Positions 1-10,272 are shown, numbered from the stretch's first letter. The stretch: 64,000 bases of DNA from Terramyces sp. JEL0728 (GCA_027603945.1 JADIIU010000012.1:62001-126000); one strand, 5' to 3'. A program made the numbers and translations. The notes: generated by a model not told the origin, from the letters alone.

Positions 1-234
1 GTTTTGGACAACTCTTTTCCTCGAGTTGAATTCTATCGGATTAGTAATTATCGTGAGTAGCCTCCAGAATTAAAGTATTTTCAATTGCTGCTTCCAACCT
101 GCACACCACATTAATGTTTGTTGTTTCTCGTCCAGATAACTCTGAGCCATTATCAATTGTACGGATTGCGGTGGATTCACTACCAAAGATGATTTTCAAT
201 AATTCTTTTTTTGCTTACACGTTGAATAATCTAA
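1..234. other. window edge, unassigned
   Basis: No gene can be named here. On the minus strand, two frames stay open over about 100-170 bases and look weakly coding, so this may be the edge of a divergent gene whose exons run off the window. No family could be recognised and no start codon was convincing. Confidence 0.3.
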
Positions 235-826
235 ATGACATTTTTGCACATACTCTCATACATTGGATATTTCTTTGGATTCCTCTTTCTTGCGTATTCG
301 CTAGGTACTCGTAACTAACAAAAGCAACCGGATTGTACTACATTTCAGAAATGGTTGAAGAGTACACAGTAATGTCGAAAAGAGTGATTACGTATACTAT
401 AATAGTACGGTATTGCTAACTAGATTATCGCAGGATACCATGTTTTACTTTTATTTGATCAGTTATCGTTTACAAGGACTTTTATTTCGTTTCTGTTTAC
501 ACTATGGTACGCTAGATTACTGGACCATTTCCCAGTGATTGATCTTACAGGGCCGATATTTATACTCTCTTGCGGTACTATTTATTAACCTAGTGTTTGC
601 GGTAATCAATCATCTCATGTGGTTCTTTTATTTCAAAGAAATCCCGCACCGGTTTATTGAGATGGTTAGTTTCTTTATTCTGATTGTGTGGTTGATTCCG
701 TTCATGTTTATGATTTCTCTCAGTGCCAATGACTTGGCTTTACCGTATGATGACAGCAGAAAGAAACAAAAGAGTACATTTAGAAGATGGCTGCATGTCT
801 TGCTGTTTAAAAAAGATGATATATAA
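235..826 (+). CDS. SVP26: SVP26/TEX261-family Golgi membrane protein
   Basis: Four-exon gene (235-304, 325-404, 424-574, 594-826) encoding about 177 residues. The spliced product follows the TEX261/SVP26 family along its whole length, including the segments GLYYISEMVEEYT and GPIFILSC and the C-terminal run INHLMWFFYF...LIPFMFMISLSAND. Several membrane helices are evident. In yeast this family is a COPII adaptor that recruits type II glycosyltransferases to ER-derived vesicles and acts in ER-early Golgi cycling. The three introns are 20, 19 and 19 nt. Each is fixed by family alignment: reading through any of them shifts frame or meets a stop. The start at 235 gives the short hydrophobic N-terminus expected. 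Family identity is firm; the exact adaptor role is inferred from yeast. Confidence 0.9.
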
Positions 827-892
827 ACCCATTATTACTATTGTATGCCAGCTCAATAATTCAAGTATTTTTGATTCAAAAAAACTTTGAAA

Positions 893-1502
893 ATGATTTT
901 CAAACGACTGTTATTTCCAAATATAAAAAGATTCAACAGCAGCCTACCGTTTCCAGACTCTCTCTCAAAAGCCCTAAACCCAGTCGGCTACGTAAAATGG
1001 AAAATGGGAGTAATCGATGCAGGCAGGACCAACTATGAAGAATGTGCTCAGCAATTTGAAAAGACAGATTTGAACCTACCTTCAACATTTCAATCGTGGT
1101 TTTCAGTCACTATTTTACATGTGTGGATGATCAATAAGCGGTTATCGCTGGAAGGAGAATTGGGAAAGGATTTACAAAAGGAGATGATTAATCATATATG
1201 GTTGGATGCGGAAATCAAGTTACATCAAGCTGGCGTTAAAGCGAAAATCAATTCTATTATCAGCGATCTTGTAGGACAGTATCAAGGCAATACATTAGGC
1301 TACGATGAAGGACTATTCTATGGCGATCAAATATTAGCGGGTGCGCTATGGAGGTAATCGCTTGCTAATTAGAAATATTTATAATTGTGATAATGTGGAA
1401 TTTGAAAAGATTTTGAACTTGCTTGTCCTTGTGAGACAGAGGTTGAATTACCTTGAACAATTGGATAGCAAAACTGTGATGGATGGTAGAATAAAATTCT
1501 AG
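893..1502 (+). CDS. CBP3: ubiquinol-cytochrome c chaperone CBP3/UQCC1
   Basis: Two exons (893-1353, 1373-1502), about 196 residues. The product carries the ubiquinol-cytochrome c chaperone domain: the run LPSTFQSWFSVTILHVWM near residues 72-90, a W-rich middle, then LGYDEGLFYGDQILAGALWR. Translation continues after a 19-nt intron into the helical tail expected in the family. CBP3/UQCC1 binds newly made cytochrome b at the mitoribosome for complex III assembly. The first ~25 residues are basic and hydroxyl-rich, consistent with mitochondrial import. ATG 893 was chosen because the upstream in-frame extension has only a TTG. It sits 66 bases after SVP26 in the same direction. Confidence 0.9.
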
Positions 1503-1573
1503 TCTTTTATGCCGAATTTAAAGTCGCACCAACCCATTTCTGATATCCTAATCGATTCATGCATAATTTATTC

Positions 1574-1822
1574 TTACTTTTTCTTTAAATACAAGTCCAT
1601 GAAATTCACAGGCTTCTTTTTCTTATTCACAACCTTTTCCTTTTCGTCCTGCTTCTCCTCCTTTCTCTTTTTACCAACTATTTGATGCTTCAACAATTTC
1701 TTTTGATTCGGTTTAAACAATTCTACTTTCTTTACTTCTTCCTGCTTGACATTGTACTCTTGCGGTATCCAGGAATCAACCATTTTGTTTACCAACTTTG
1801 CAGACAGTTGAAAATTTTCCAT
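1574..1822 (-). CDS. small lysine-rich protein, unknown
   Basis: An uninterrupted 82-residue frame with no recognised family. The N-terminal half has a short helical stretch with VDSWIPQEYN. The C-terminal half is dominated by Lys/Glu runs ending in NFMDLYLKKK, suggestive of a nuclear or nucleolar protein. A faint resemblance to the fungal DUF3245 family (VDSWLP-like motif) is possible but unproven. Its start codon lies only 5 bases from the start codon of the divergent SIKE-like gene, so both must share an extremely short promoter or have very short leaders. The stop is followed by an AT-rich stretch towards CBP3. Confidence 0.55.
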   Translation of the reverse strand: MENFQLSAKLVNKMVDSWIPQEYNVKQEEVKKVELFKPNQKKLLKHQIVGKKRKEEKQDEKEKVVNKKKKPVNFMDLYLKKK

Positions 1823-1827
1823 TTTGA

Positions 1828-2416
1828 ATGGATTGGAAAAAGGAATTTGAAGAATTGAGCGAAATATGGAAACAAAACAAAGCGATGATTGATCAGCTGA
1901 ATACGCAGATTGAAGATTTGAAGGATTTCACACTTACTGCGGATGAGAATATTATCAAATACAAGCAGTTGCAAAAGGAAAACAATGTTGGTTTTTATTG
2001 ATCTTAGGTATCTTGTATTCTGATCTTAGGTATTTGATGATTGATCCATAGGTAACAGTAGACTTACACTAGGTATGAACCACAAGTAATCCTAGGTACG
2101 AATCTGCTAACCGCAGGTGTTGAATCATTTACTAAAACAGTACGAATCCACGCTCGACATAATAATGAAGAAATTTCGGCTCCAAACAATCCTAATACAA
2201 AAAGAAAAACAATCATTCAAGAAAGATTTCATACTGAAGCTGGAAAAGGAACAACAGGAAAATGAAGAATTGAGACAGGAAAACAAGGAACTTAAAGAGA
2301 AATTGCTGAATTTTGTTTCTATTACTAGGGAGTTGTTGAAGGAGGATGACGAGACCGAATCGCTTGTTGTTAAATTACAGACCGAAAACGAAACTTTGCG
2401 AAAGATTTTATCTTAA
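1828..2416 (+). CDS. SIKE/FGFR1OP2-family coiled-coil protein
   Basis: Two exons (1828-1986, 2117-2416), about 152 residues, almost entirely coiled coil. The second exon aligns with the SIKE1/FGFR1OP2 family: a QYESTLDIIMKKFRLQ segment like the family's EHQSALELIMSKYREQ, then a late ENKELKEKLL...ITRELL...DDETES segment. In animals these proteins are subunits of STRIPAK (striatin-interacting phosphatase and kinase) complexes. The family call rests on motif order and is good but not certain, because coiled coils align easily. The two exons are separated by the unusual 130-nt composite intron described separately. An AATAAA signal overlaps the stop region. Confidence 0.7.
1987..2116 (+). other. 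composite intron of six tandem GT-AG units
   Basis: The only clearly long intron in the window (130 nt) divides with no remainder into six head-to-tail segments. Each starts with GT (five with GTA) and ends with AG: 1987-2007, 2008-2029, 2030-2051, 2052-2072, 2073-2095 and 2096-2116, of 21, 22, 22, 21, 23 and 21 nt. Each has a TGAT, TTAC, TAAT or TAAC-like branch candidate just before its AG. Each unit alone resembles the ordinary introns of this genome. The outer boundaries keep the reading frame of the coiled-coil protein. Confidence 0.85.
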
Positions 2417-2472
2417 TAAAATGTTATATAAGATTTACCAGCAAGCCAGTAAAAAGATACATTTTTATTACA

Positions 2473-4535
2473 TTAATCTTCATCAGACTCTTCGAATGTC
2501 AAATCAAGATAAAACAGCGGGTCAGTAACCAAAGGCTTGGTTTTAGGAGCAGGTATAGCAGAAAGTCCCCCTAAAACAGCTCGCACATCTCCAGCGCTCT
2601 TGTGATTACGCACCAACTTTGCAGGTTCATGTTTTTCTTCGTGGAGTTCAGTCAGAGAGAATGCTGGGACAAGGGATGGCTGTCTGCTTTGTAACATTGA
2701 AATTTGTCTATTGGGCAACAACATCGAGGCCTGTCTTGTTACTGGTGGCAGTTCTTGAACGACTTTGACTTTATGGTTTAGGACTAGTTGCTCCCTTAAA
2801 CTCATAATGTTCTGGTTGATGCACTGTTCAATTGCACAGTGGTTTCTAATAATTGCAATGTCTAATTTAATCAAGAGTTACTTTTCCAGCAGGCTCGTTC
2901 GCCTTCAATGCAATACTTTTTTGCCATTGCTACAGTTGGTGATGACATTACTCCTGGAAATTCCAACCATGAAAAGTAAGGCACAATAGTAATGTCGCCA
3001 ACGTATTTTTGGCACAGAATTGCATGTCCTTTTAGTACCAGACTGTTGTGTAATCCAAGATCAAACAACTACATTATTCAAATGCTACCTGGGTTATTCT
3101 ATGGGAGAATTCAGTGCTAATAATTGATCCTATGCTTTTAATTGTTCTTGTAATTATTGTGGATGGGCTGCCGGATGGATTCAAGAATGGTATAATATGT
3201 GGGTTTGCTACATTAACAAAAAGTACTCTGAGATACACAGTAATGATTGACTCCAAACAATTCACTAATTCTTTGCATCGGCAAATCACCTTCTACTGAT
3301 CCATCTATCCACATATGTCCGGACGGATTCCAAGGCACAATATTCTTTTGTGAATCTTTCGCCAATAACGGAGCTGATCTATATACAAATGGGACTGCTG
3401 ATGATGCCGCAACAGCAGATCGAATCAGAACATTTGGAGCAGTAAGGTAATTCAGCAATTTTGGCATTTCGTAGTTGGTAGAAGAACTGACGGTAATATT
3501 GAGGACTCTTCTAGTTCTATTGTACGCTTCTGCAAATGTAATATCTCCAATATTTTCCTTCATACACTCATTGAAAACTTCAACGTCTAATATAACGCCT
3601 TTTTTAACCAGATATTACCGTGCTTGATGAATCTTGATAATTTGAGTAGAATGTTTCCCTTTTCATGAGGTCGCTCAAAGAAATTCAAATTGATATTACT
3701 GAAATTGATAGCGTGATGTACCTCGTTATCAGTTCTGGTTCCCATAACTGCTGCAACAATAGAGCCAGCCGAAGATCCAGTAATAACTTTTGGTAATAGC
3801 TTTTGTTCAACTAGGGCTTTGCAAACCCCAGCATGGCCTAATCCAAAAGTCCCTCCGCCAGAAAGTAACAACGCGGTTCTGCCAAATGATTTCTGGGTAT
3901 TTCTAAAGAATTCCAGCTTCTCATGTATATCAACACCCTCCAACTCCACATCACAAATAAAATTCAATTGCTTTGTAACTTCGTCAATGTAATCCTCAAT
4001 CAGCAGCTTAGTTCCTTGGTGCGTATTTTCGTACAACTATATCAGCAAATATTACTTTTTGGTTACCCATGTCGCCTAAATTCCGGCACAAGGAAGTACG
4101 CAGATTGAATACCATCGCTGGAAGGTCATAGTTTTTTCTTATGGTTTTTAGAATCGCAAGTCTGTCCTTGATCAACTCATAATCATAGTCTGTAGATTTC
4201 TCTTGGAATTTCCATAAATCCCTTCCTAAAATTACCAGTATTTACCTTCTTCTCTATCGAGCATGTACCCAGCGGCAGCCCACTGCTCGTACGAACATGC
4301 CTTGTCCATTAAAAACTGGTAATATTTCTTGTGATTTCTATTTGCTAATACTGTGTGGTATAATTTCTACATTAGGACATTGTACTTGGGAATAATAATT
4401 TGTTACATCTGAAATTACGTCTAATGTTGGAGTGACTATCGACGAAGCTAATGCTAGCGCTCTGTAATACAGCGTTAGCTTTTCCGGTTTGATGATTTCT
4501 CTTTCTACAAGGGTTTCTCTACTTGTATTACTCAT
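2473..4535 (-). CDS. patatin-like phospholipase / TAG lipase (DUF3336)
   Basis: Eight exons, 641 residues. Introns are 4367-4385, 4226-4245, 4037-4055, 3599-3618, 3208-3226, 3069-3088 and 2862-2881, all 19-20 nt. The N-terminal third is the DUF3336 region (YHTVLANRN, WAAAGYMLDREEG, DYDYELIKDRL). The patatin domain follows with the oxyanion loop GGGTFGLGHAGV, nucleophile elbow GSSAGS and dyad aspartate in DGSVEGDLP. The tail has the family's ERACWKNIAIIRNHC before a variable Ser-rich end finishing EESDED. Relatives are lipid-droplet triacylglycerol lipases/acyltransferases such as yeast Tgl3/Tgl4/Tgl5 and plant SDP1, so a storage-lipid role is inferred. A Met 16 residues upstream of the chosen start is also in frame. 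Confidence 0.9.
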
Positions 4536-4939
4536 ACGAGGTAAAGAAAAATGGCAACTCAGCTGGTGTGTCAATGTAATCATGTGAAAAACGCCAGCAA
4601 TTTAGAGATCAAAAATAGGGAAATGAAAGGGGATAATAGCAAGAAAATCACCGCAGATCGGGCTATACAATTTTTGGATTTAGTTCCACCTGGGCTGATG
4701 ATTGGATTTTGATAGTCATAATTACTACGCGTTTAGATGAACTTGACACACATTATTTGGGTCAAGTGATTATTTTGGCGTCAATGAAACCCAGCCAATG
4801 TGATGATTTGATACAGTCCAAAGTTGCTTATGGTAAGCACAGGAAGTAAAATCCGAATATACTCGCATATCTTTCGACTGTTAATCCCATTGCCAGGGAG
4901 CCTTAAATTCTACTACTTTACAATTTTCCCATAGAAAAA
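4536..4939. other. gap with short open segments, no firm gene
   Basis: Between the patatin gene and DBR1 both strands hold short open frames. On the plus strand, from 4551 and again across roughly 4650-4850, there is a hydrophobic segment containing ADDWILIVIITTRLDELD. On the minus strand a frame starts 8 bases before the DBR1 ATG. Either could be a small multi-exon gene (a proteasome-assembly-chaperone-like protein crossed my mind for the plus frame). I could not find a consistent intron set, so none is called. Confidence 0.3.
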
Positions 4940-6252
4940 ATGAGATCTCTCCGGGTTGCAGTTGAAGGATGTTGCCATGGAGAACTAGATAAAATCTACC
5001 AAGCAATTTTGCAGAAGGAAAGAGAACAGGGGTATAAAGTAGACTTGCTGCTCATTTGCGGTGATTTCCAGTCGATTAGGAATTTCACAGATTTGAATTC
5101 AATGGCAGTGCCTGAAAAGTACAAAAAGATTGGGAATTTTTATCAATACTATACTGGAGAGCGGGTAGCACCAATTCCAACCATATTCATTGGCGGAAAC
5201 CATGAAGCTTCGAATTATTTGCAAGAATTATTCCATGGCGGCTTTGTATGTGCAAATATCTACTACCTTGGGTCAGCTGGAGTAGTTAATTTCGGAGGAT
5301 TACGGATCTCTGGATTATCTGGAATATACAAGAGTCATGACTACAGAAAGGGATTCTTTGAAAAACAGCCTTTGAATCAAAGTGACCAGAGGAGTGTTTA
5401 TCACTTAAGAAAGTATAATGTAATGCGGATGGAGTTGTTGAAAACACCAATTGATGTTTTTTTATCGCATGATTGGCCACAAGGAATAGCAAAGCACGGA
5501 AATTTACCTGAATTGTTAAAAGTCAAAAAGTTTTTAAAGAAAGAGGTGACAGAAACTAATGTAGATTGATAATAACACGCTGGGCAGTCCTCCGCTCCTT
5601 GAATTGATGAAAAAACTGCGACCAAAATATTGGTTTAGTGCTCATTTGCACGTAAAATACAAGGCGTCGTTTGTGCATGAAAGCCAAGAATCCAACCCAG
5701 ATGAATTAGATTTGGATCTATCGGATGAAGAGGTAGACCCCAACGCCAAGCCTGTGCTCCCCAAAAGCACTGAATTCTTGTCGCTGGACAAGTGTCTGCC
5801 AAACAGAGGATATCTAGAAATCCTTGAAATACCGGTGGAAAATGACGGGCCGCTCGAAATTACATTAGATAAGGAATGGTTAGCCGTAGTAAAAACAATG
5901 GATGCATACATGTCCCTCGATGAATATCCGAAATTCCCAAATCTGGATGATCTACAGTCGCGTCTAACAGAGAACTCTGCTTGGATAAATTCACAGCCAG
6001 AGACATTCTTCAAAGTGCACGATTTTGTACAAACAGCGAGACCATACGACCCAACAAGGAAAAGCGATAAAACACCAGGTAAGCAATGCTGACATAGATG
6101 TAATTTACAGTAATCGACAAACCGTTGATTTTTGTAAAAAATTGGAAATTGAAAATAGAATTAACCCAGATGGAGCGTCTGGAGAACAGGCCAACGAAGC
6201 TTATCTTTTGGAACAAGCGAAAAAGAGATGCCTTTCTCTACTAGACAGCTAA
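4940..6252 (+). CDS. DBR1: RNA lariat debranching enzyme
   Basis: Three exons (4940-5545, 5565-6078, 6098-6252), 424 residues; both introns are 19 nt. It has the metallophosphoesterase core of DBR1: GCCHGELDKIY near residues 10-20, ICGDFQSIRN, IGGNHEAS, then SHDWP and SAHLHV, which supply the metal ligands. It also has the lariat recognition loop region (FGGLRISGLSGIYKSHDYRKG) and the C-terminal DBR1 domain (FLSLDKCLPNRGYLEI). The enzyme cuts the 2'-5' bond of excised intron lariats in the nucleus so that they can be degraded. Here its substrates would have loops of only about 12-16 nt if the intron sizes seen in this window are typical. It is convergent with the next gene, 110 bases apart. 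Confidence 0.96.
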
Positions 6253-6362
6253 TCTAAAATACATTTTATTAAATAGTTTCTGTTAGTCTTTCACTTAACC
6301 GTAACTTGAACAGAGCAAGCATTCCAACGAGTTCTCCCTCAAACAAAGATTTGCTTGCTAAA

Positions 6363-7462
6363 TTAGTAAAAGTCACCTGTCATTGGCAGCCGTTCCTTTA
6401 ATTCTACTGATTCATAATGGATGGCTTTCTTTGAATGCGACATTCTCCATATTTTCACTGCGCTTGATAAGGTTTTGAATTGATCCGCGAATTCAGGCAG
6501 GTGCAGTGTTTTGCTGCGTAATTTGATTTGAGATACTTTTTCAAGAAAGTCTAGTATACGCTTTGGATGGTGTTTGCTGCTCTTTTGTTCCTTGCCAATT
6601 GCTGTTTGATGTTTTAATTCTAAAAACAAGTCTAGCACTCTGATAACTACTGCTTGGTTGCCAGAAACGCCATCTACTCCACCAATAGCCCAGCCGTGGA
6701 ACCCTTGGGCATACGGTAGCCAATATTCTTTCTTTATATTTGGTTCTGCCAGATGTTCGTAGAATAGCGAGAATACAGCTTTTAGAATACCTTTAACTGC
6801 TTTCAAGCACAATAGTGATTCTGAATGCAGCCCTGATTCATACAAGTCATTCGCCAAGAAAATACATTGATATAAAAGCACCGCCTATTGTCAAATACAA
6901 GGACCTTCTCCTCCATACGGTAAAAAACCAAAGCATTGTTCCTCTCAGTAGTCCTGACATCTTCATTCATTCCGCCAGTAGAAGAATACACGATATCCAA
7001 TCCTCCATCTGCTCTTTCCATAACATTACAGTAGGTCATTGAAAAAAGCGTTCCAGATGGCGGGGAGATACCGAAATGTTCGTGCAACAAGATTGCTGGC
7101 AATTCAAGCTGAATGGGAAATACAATAGTTTCTAGTTGCGCAATTCTGACAATCGGAGTTGTTCCCCACCTATAAGCATGACGCAAGAAATCCAAACATG
7201 CCAATAATCCCATTAAATGAGCATCATCCATTGAATGCGTGTTCTTTCTCAATGCAGAATCAATCGTCGCAATATCTACTGTTTCTAATATACGCTCCAT
7301 CCCTTTTCTAAATGAATTTATTCTATTTATATTGTAAACATTGTCAGTTGAAGGTGAACACGTGGCTAAATTGGCGGAAGCATATGCTGCTGCTTGTACA
7401 TATGGATTGAATATGGAATCATAATTGAATTTGGGTTTGGGAGGCCAGCTAGATAACAGCAT
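6363..7462 (-). CDS. indoleamine-dioxygenase-like (IDO/PrnB superfamily) protein
   Basis: Two exons separated by a 20-nt intron (6885-6904), 359 residues. The C-terminal half resembles the IDO superfamily: a long helical region, then WLPYAQGFHGWAIGGVDGVS followed by NQAVVIRVLDLFL, then a late helix with HSKKAIHYES where IDO-like proteins keep a histidine. The N-terminal half has PAILLHEHFGISPPSGTLFS. IDO-type enzymes are heme dioxygenases of tryptophan; PrnB-like and DUF1864 members share the fold with other chemistry. The proximal heme histidine cannot be assigned by eye, so the substrate is unknown. Sequence identity to true IDO is low and the call is tentative. Confidence 0.5.
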
Positions 7463-7490
7463 TTTTTGAAAAAATATTTATGGGAACCGC

Positions 7491-7534
7491 AATCCAATCA
7501 ATCAAACAATTTAAATTTATGGATTGATTGGATT
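7491..7534. repeat. 13-bp perfect inverted repeat
   Basis: Arms AATCCAATCAATC (7491-7503) and GATTGATTGGATT (7522-7534) are exact reverse complements with an 18-base AT-rich loop. The repeat lies just upstream of the IDO-like gene start, in the 282-base gap before RRP45's 3' end. It could form a hairpin or bind a dimeric factor. Confidence 0.8.
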
Positions 7535-7744
7535 TTCTACCTAGAATCATCGCTACTGCGTGTAGGAATTTCAATTGACCGAGATCCGTTCATGATTGCT
7601 AATGCAGCTCACTGCAATCCATGTATTTCACAGCCACCATGACATCATAGTTTGTGTAACGGGTTGACTTTCTCAAAGTTCTCTATTAGGAAGCAATGTT
7701 TCAATATCGAGCGGACAAATCCAAAAAGTCGGGGAGAGCTAGTT

Positions 7745-8566
7745 TTATTTATTTCGTGATTCTGTATCTTTTTTGAGTGCTTCTTTTAGAATAGCAGTCA
7801 GTTCAACAGCTTTGATACTCGCAATTTGCATGCACTGCAGGATTTCTTCAGTAGCAACACACGCGGATTGTTTGATACAGCAGATTTCCTTGTGTGCATT
7901 CATAACAATAATTAATTCTCCTTCAGTTACTTGTTCTTCCATTAAAGTAGGGTCAAGAACATATCCATCGTGATAGATCCCAAATGTTGTGCTGGTTGGA
8001 ATATGATGAATTGAGAGCGGTATCGGTACTTTATCGTCGACAGAATGCTACCATTAATACCCAGTTACTATTATCACATCCTTTCCTGAGACGGAAACTT
8101 CTGGCCTTCTGAAATGCAACAATGCAGCCATTGCAGCTAAACAGCAACAATCAAACAAATTCCCTTCATGATCTATAACTCGCACGTCAACTTTAATGCT
8201 CCAAACTTTTTCGCCTGCGATAATACATAGTCCTTCAGTGTCTACAGCTCTTGAAACCCGTAGACTTTTTTCCAACATTCTTGAAATTACTACTTCGGCA
8301 TCTGGTAAATCCAAACAGCAAATAGGTGAAATTTCAGTATTGAAATTGATTGAGCCTTCTGTAGAAGATGACGGTGCGGGTCTGGCAATTTCGTACGATA
8401 CATTTGCAGTTACTTTGGTTTTTCCCAGAGATACTTGGCACTGTCCAAACGATCCAAAAGTTAATTTAATTTTCCTTAAATCTGTTTTCTGGCGGAAATC
8501 TAATCTTTTATTTGCTTTCAAGTTTGTGGTGATGAAATCCTTTTCTATTTGCGAAACAACTTGCAT
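7745..8566 (-). CDS. RRP45: exosome core subunit RRP45/EXOSC9
   Basis: Two exons split by a 21-nt intron (8048-8068), 266 residues. It is an RNase PH-type domain with the family N-terminus (residues 8-26, EKDFITTNLKANKRLDFR). GKTKVTANVSYEIARP follows, then the conserved block RMLEKSLRVSRAVDTEGLCI and VDVRVIDHEGNLFDCCCLAAMAAL. After the intron comes PVPLSIHHIPTSTTFGIY. RRP45 is one of six PH-like ring subunits of the RNA exosome and has no catalytic activity in eukaryotes. It is shorter than human EXOSC9 (439 aa), lacking the acidic C-terminal extension, as in yeast Rrp45. Confidence 0.95.
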
Positions 8567-8757
8567 TTTGATTTTCCAAAAAAAATATTTTTGGAACCCC
8601 CAATTATACTCAATGATAGAGATGGCACGTAGTATTGCTCAGAGTCGCTGAATTAGAAACCATTAAAGTGGAATATATTGTATTGAACAAAGTCCGCGCT
8701 CATTGTTAACGTCATTGTAGTGTAACAATCAACATTGGTTCGATTTGCTACTTTCTA

Positions 8758-10272
8758 ATGTCGAGCCTGGTTTTTCAGTCACTGTGGAAGAGCACCGAAT
8801 GCATCAATCCCCCCGACAAACTATTAATTTTCGACTCTGTCAACACCACGAACGTAATGTTCTATCTCAATCAAATTAGCACATGTGGGATGTTTTACAA
8901 TCCAGATCCCAGCGGATCTGGGTGCTGTACAGTTTCACTAGATGAAGCAGACTATGGAAACTATTTAGGGATGATGGAAACATTCATTGGTGGTCTGTGG
9001 GATATGGATACTGCAGCACCGCCATCTGCCAATGAACACTACTACTGCTGGATACAGAACAACGATCCCACTGATTGGACATACGCTGCTTACTTGGACT
9101 CTGACCAATGCACAGATAAAGTCAAATGCTTCAATGGGAACTTGGTTCTTTATTCCGACGCTGCGTGCACCTCAGAGGTCCAGGTACTACCGATCCAGGA
9201 TAATATCTACTCGGTGAATACAAGCATATTAGGCAACGTTACTGTTTCTAGGAAGCAATTCGCGGATGGAATGAATGGCATTGCTTGGACATCATACCAG
9301 CCAGGCAACATGCTGATTCCTACTCATAAAAATCCAGTAGAAGTTCTGGGCCTAATCGGTTACATTCTATCTATCGGATGCTCACTCTTCACCTCATTTT
9401 ATTACATTCGTGCGTATTACTACAAGAAGAGTATGCAGTCGCTATTAATTACTGGTATACAAGTTGTAGAATTTTTCAAAGTAATTGTTTCACTAGTTTA
9501 TGTATACTACATATTTCAAGATGTCACTCCGCTGAATTTGGTAAAACTTACTTTGGATTTGCTGACTATATCGCATTTATTTTGCAATATGCTCAGTGGG
9601 CTATTACTCTTGAAAATCTTGAACGTTCACCAAATTAAGCTCAACTTTTGCTTGCAGCTATTTCTAGTTATTGTTTGGGTGTCAATGAACATTTTATATT
9701 TCATGTGCGATTACTACTGGTTGATTGCGTGCGAGTACATTGATTACAATTACTACAATGCGTTTTTCAATATTATTGAAGTTGCAGTCAACTTGAAAAA
9801 TTACTATATGGCGTTTGTATTTATCTTCGATGCTTTGCCGTTGATTGCATTATTGGGGATTATTGTACGACAAAAAAGAATCAAGCTGAAGAATCGATCC
9901 AAAGAATTAACCTGGCTACAGATTGTGTTCGAGTACCGACATATTTTGGGATTGATATTCTTCCAAATGTGTGTAATCTTTTTCTATGAATTCACAGCAT
10001 ATATATTAGAGTATAACTTGCTGATGAATAACGATAGAACAGTTTTAGGAACTGGGGGAACCCAGGTTTTTTGGATTGAAGCGCATTTTCTGTCTGTTGT
10101 AATATTTAATGAATATCTGAAGCGGTATACGAGAGATTTAGTCAATACTGATGTAGATACAAAGAAGAAAGAGCCGCAGAAAATGCTGCTAGATTTGGCT
10201 CCGATAACTACAAAAGAAAGCTCAACTCTGCAAGGAACAAAGTTGGAAAAGGAAACTGTAGTGCTGAAATAA
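8758..10272 (+). CDS. seven-helix membrane protein, unknown
   Basis: Intronless, 504 residues. The first ~185 residues are a Cys-rich, probably extracellular domain with several N-X-T/S sites and no clear signal peptide. Seven hydrophobic helices follow between about residues 190 and 460, then a short Lys/Glu-rich cytoplasmic tail. The architecture resembles a receptor, but no GPCR signature (DRY, NPxxY) is visible and no family was recognised. The helices are rich in Tyr, Phe and Ile. The two tandem proteins at 36-38 kb share a general style (helical bundles with YY and FF pairs) but not obvious sequence. AATAAA overlaps the stop codon. Confidence 0.75.
   Translation: MSSLVFQSLWKSTECINPPDKLLIFDSVNTTNVMFYLNQISTCGMFYNPDPSGSGCCTVSLDEADYGNYLGMMETFIGGLWDMDTAAPPSANEHYYCWIQNNDPTDWTYAAYLDSDQCTDKVKCFNGNLVLYSDAACTSEVQVLPIQDNIYSVNTSILGNVTVSRKQFADGMNGIAWTSYQPGNMLIPTHKNPVEVLGLIGYILSIGCSLFTSFYYIRAYYYKKSMQSLLITGIQVVEFFKVIVSLVYVYYIFQDVTPLNLVKLTLDLLTISHLFCNMLSGLLLLKILNVHQIKLNFCLQLFLVIVWVSMNILYFMCDYYWLIACEYIDYNYYNAFFNIIEVAVNLKNYYMAFVFIFDALPLIALLGIIVRQKRIKLKNRSKELTWLQIVFEYRHILGLIFFQMCVIFFYEFTAYILEYNLLMNNDRTVLGTGGTQVFWIEAHFLSVVIFNEYLKRYTRDLVNTDVDTKKKEPQKMLLDLAPITTKESSTLQGTKLEKETVVLK

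Noticed and set aside
1987..2116. Reading the repeated AG|GT units as tiny exons or a coding repeat
   Set aside because: Units are not multiples of three, contain stops, and removing the whole block restores the protein.
4551..4853. Small gene resembling a proteasome assembly chaperone
   Set aside because: The hydrophobic segment is suggestive but no intron combination joins it to an ATG; the minus strand is equally open.
5642..6013. Long minus-strand frame inside DBR1, and similar antisense frames elsewhere
   Set aside because: They are mirror frames of well-identified genes with no independent homology.
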